A stretch of 64,000 nucleotides of DNA from Microvirga sp. 17 mud 1-3. Its GTDB lineage: Bacteria; Pseudomonadota; Alphaproteobacteria; Rhizobiales; Beijerinckiaceae. The first letter of the stretch is position 1. The number at the start of each line of letters is the position of its first letter. The position numbers were made by a program, and so were the translations under genes. Shown here one piece after another: positions 62,620-64,000 of the stretch. The DNA lies in the NCBI RefSeq assembly GCF_003151255.1, contig NZ_CP029481.1, positions 3,696,501 to 3,760,500 on the forward strand, written 5' to 3'. The notes under the pieces are model-generated. The model ran no database searches and was not told where the DNA came from. It worked only from the letters and a program-made list of their open reading frames with translations.

Positions 62620-63633
62620 ATGACGATGAAAACGTGGATGGCTCTGTCACTGGTCGCGGGACTGAGCCTGGCCCCGGCGACCGCGCGGGCTCAAGCTCCG
62701 CTCACTGAGGTGACCTTCGGCACCAACTGGCTCGCGCAGGCGGAGCACGGGGGCTATTATCAGGCCCTTGCCGACGGCACCTATGAGAAATACGGCCTCA
62801 AGGTCACGATCGTCCCGGGCGGCCCACGGGCCAACAACCGGATGCTGATGACCGTCGGCAAGCTCGACTTCTACATGGGCGGCAGCCTGATCCAGGCCTT
62901 CTCGGCCGTGGAGAAGGACATTCCCACCCTCGTGGTCGCGGCCCATTTCCAGAAGGAGCCGCAGGTCCTCCTGAGCCATCCGGGCCAGGGGCTCGACACA
63001 TTCGAATCCCTGAAGTCCTCGAACGACATCCTGCTCTCGAAGGACGGCTTCGCGACCTTCTTCCAATGGATGAAAGCCGAATACGGCTTCAGGGACGAGC
63101 AGGTGAAGCCTTTCGGGTTCACGCCTGCGCCCTTCATCGCCAATCCCCGGGCGGTCCAGCAGGGCTATGCCACGGCCGAGCCTCTCGTGATCGAGAAGGC
63201 GGCGGGTTTCAAACCCAACGTCTTCCTGCTCGCCGATTACGGCTTCAGCACCTACTCGACCACGGTCGAGACGCGCCGCGAGACGGTTGAGAAGAACCCG
63301 GACCTCGTGCAGCGCTTCGTCGATGCCTCGACCATCGGCTGGTACAATTATCTCTACGGCGACAACGCAAAGGCCAACGCGCTCATCAAGCGCGACAACC
63401 CGGAGATGACGGACGAGCTGATCGCCTATTCGATCGCCAAGATGAAGGAATACGGCATCGCGGATTCAGGTGACACCGCCACCCTCGGCATCGGCGCCAT
63501 GACCGATGCGCGGATGAAGGATTTCTTCGACAAGATGGTGAAGGCCGGCCTCTTCAAGGCGGATCTCGACTACAGGAAGGCCTATACGCTCCACTTCGTG
63601 AACAAGGGCGTGGGCCTGGATCTCAGGAAATAG
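62620..63633 (+). CDS. ABC transporter substrate-binding protein, SsuA/ThiY-like
   Basis: From the ATG at 62620 (GGTGG six bases upstream; 62626 is an alternative) the product is 337 residues. A signal peptide (WMALSLVAGLSLAPATARA) precedes an NMT1-like type II binding fold: VTFGTNWLAQAEHGGYYQALADGTYEKYGLKVTIVPGG, RMLMTVGKLDFYMGGSLIQAF, and PRAVQQGYATAEPLVIEKAAG. The family imports sulphonates, nitrate, taurine or thiamine precursors. The ligand here is not evident. The ABC ATPase gene starts 32 bp downstream. Confidence 0.9.
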   Translation: MTMKTWMALSLVAGLSLAPATARAQAPLTEVTFGTNWLAQAEHGGYYQALADGTYEKYGLKVTIVPGGPRANNRMLMTVGKLDFYMGGSLIQAFSAVEKDIPTLVVAAHFQKEPQVLLSHPGQGLDTFESLKSSNDILLSKDGFATFFQWMKAEYGFRDEQVKPFGFTPAPFIANPRAVQQGYATAEPLVIEKAAGFKPNVFLLADYGFSTYSTTVETRRETVEKNPDLVQRFVDASTIGWYNYLYGDNAKANALIKRDNPEMTDELIAYSIAKMKEYGIADSGDTATLGIGAMTDARMKDFFDKMVKAGLFKADLDYRKAYTLHFVNKGVGLDLRK

Positions 63634-63665
63634 GAGGCCGGTGCCGCTCCGGTTCGGCCGCGCCG

Positions 63666-64000
63666 ATGGTAGATCCTGCTCTCCCCCTCGTTGCCCTGAA
63701 CGGCGTGACCAAGGTCTTCGCCAACGGTCTCACGGCCCTGGCGGATTTCTCACTCCAGGTCCTCGAGGGCGAATGCGTGACCTTGCTCGGCCCCTCGGGC
63801 TGCGGCAAGTCCACGGCCCTACGGCTCCTGGCTGGGCTGACGGCGCCGACGCAGGGCAGTGTCACGTGGCCCGGCTCCGCACTCAGCGACCACCGCCATG
63901 AGATCGGCTTCGTGTTCCAGGACCCGACCCTCATGCCCTGGGCGGACGTGGCCGACAACGTCTGGATGCCCCTACGCCTGCGCGGCGTCTCCAAGCGCGA
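63666..64000 (+). CDS. ABC transporter ATP-binding protein (3' end outside window)
   Basis: The first 111 residues are visible before the window ends. The frame has Walker A LLGPSGCGKSTALRLLAG near residue 40 and the Q loop IGFVFQDPTLMPWADVADNVWMPL near residue 90. This is the NitT/TauT-type ATPase expected next to an NMT1-like binding protein, and it powers the same uptake system. A permease gene probably follows outside the window. Confidence 0.9.
   Translation, partial: MVDPALPLVALNGVTKVFANGLTALADFSLQVLEGECVTLLGPSGCGKSTALRLLAGLTAPTQGSVTWPGSALSDHRHEIGFVFQDPTLMPWADVADNVWMPLRLRGVSKR

Overview
The window is GC-rich chromosomal DNA from an alphaproteobacterium of the Hyphomicrobiales (Rhizobiales), most like the Microvirga/Methylobacterium branch. 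The placement is inference. It rests on the combination of GapR (DUF2312), CpdR beside an N-formylglutamate amidohydrolase and hisN, an HWE-family histidine kinase, DUF1036, DUF1244, DUF1850 with a TRAP-TAXI transporter, a fused indolepyruvate ferredoxin oxidoreductase, homospermidine synthase with a group III PLP decarboxylase, and the dispersed CAAAAGTG palindromes. I see no insertion sequence, prophage, integrase, CRISPR array or rRNA. Gene density is high on both strands.

Layout. 1-3900: end of a proline-rich secreted protein, a small secreted protein, gapR, DUF1244, an N-formylglutamate amidohydrolase and an EamA transporter. 4.0-6.3 kb: DUF1036 and pyruvate kinase, then palindromic repeats. 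6.3-11.7 kb: a TPR protein whose start lies inside the rpmJ terminator, rpmJ, tRNA-Val, cpdR, a second amidohydrolase, two small RNAs of suhB/mmgR type flanking psiF, hisN and a lysophospholipase-like hydrolase. 11.7-20.3 kb: hsp20 with a heat-shock promoter and a ROSE-like leader, a threonine aldolase-like enzyme, then gltB-gltD for ammonium assimilation. 20.3-25 kb: envelope genes (SGNH protein, lytic transglycosylase, galU, kdsD). 25-35 kb: NfeD/SPFH pair, chemoreceptor, hemH, HWE kinase, 5'-nucleotidase-like protein, NDH-2. 35-45 kb: ung, a MarR-GNAT fusion, the 1166-residue indolepyruvate oxidoreductase, a DUF1007/metal-exporter pair and a gamma-glutamyltransferase-like protein. 45-48.7 kb: TRAP-TAXI system with DUF1850. 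48.8-50.4 kb: periplasmic glucan protein. 50.4-56.8 kb: a zinc-homeostasis block (His-rich peptide, znuCBA, COG0523 GTPase, WD40 protein). 56.8-60.9 kb: polyamine genes (homospermidine synthase, GNAT, ornithine/lysine decarboxylase with a long structured leader). 61-64 kb: second glucan protein and the start of an ABC uptake system cut by the window end.

How genes work together. The decarboxylase makes putrescine and homospermidine synthase converts it to homospermidine. The zinc block combines import (ZnuABC) with a metal-chaperone GTPase. The paired mmgR-like RNAs are the strongest regulatory signal. Each has its own promoter, the UUUCCUCCCU signature in a single-stranded stretch and a strong terminator, and the first hairpin keeps its shape although its sequence has diverged.

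Data quality. Three genes (DUF1036, hsp20 and a small membrane protein at 44.6 kb) each appear to lack one base at a G or C run. This points to indel errors in the assembly, or less likely to real frameshifts, and affects how those three genes should be read.
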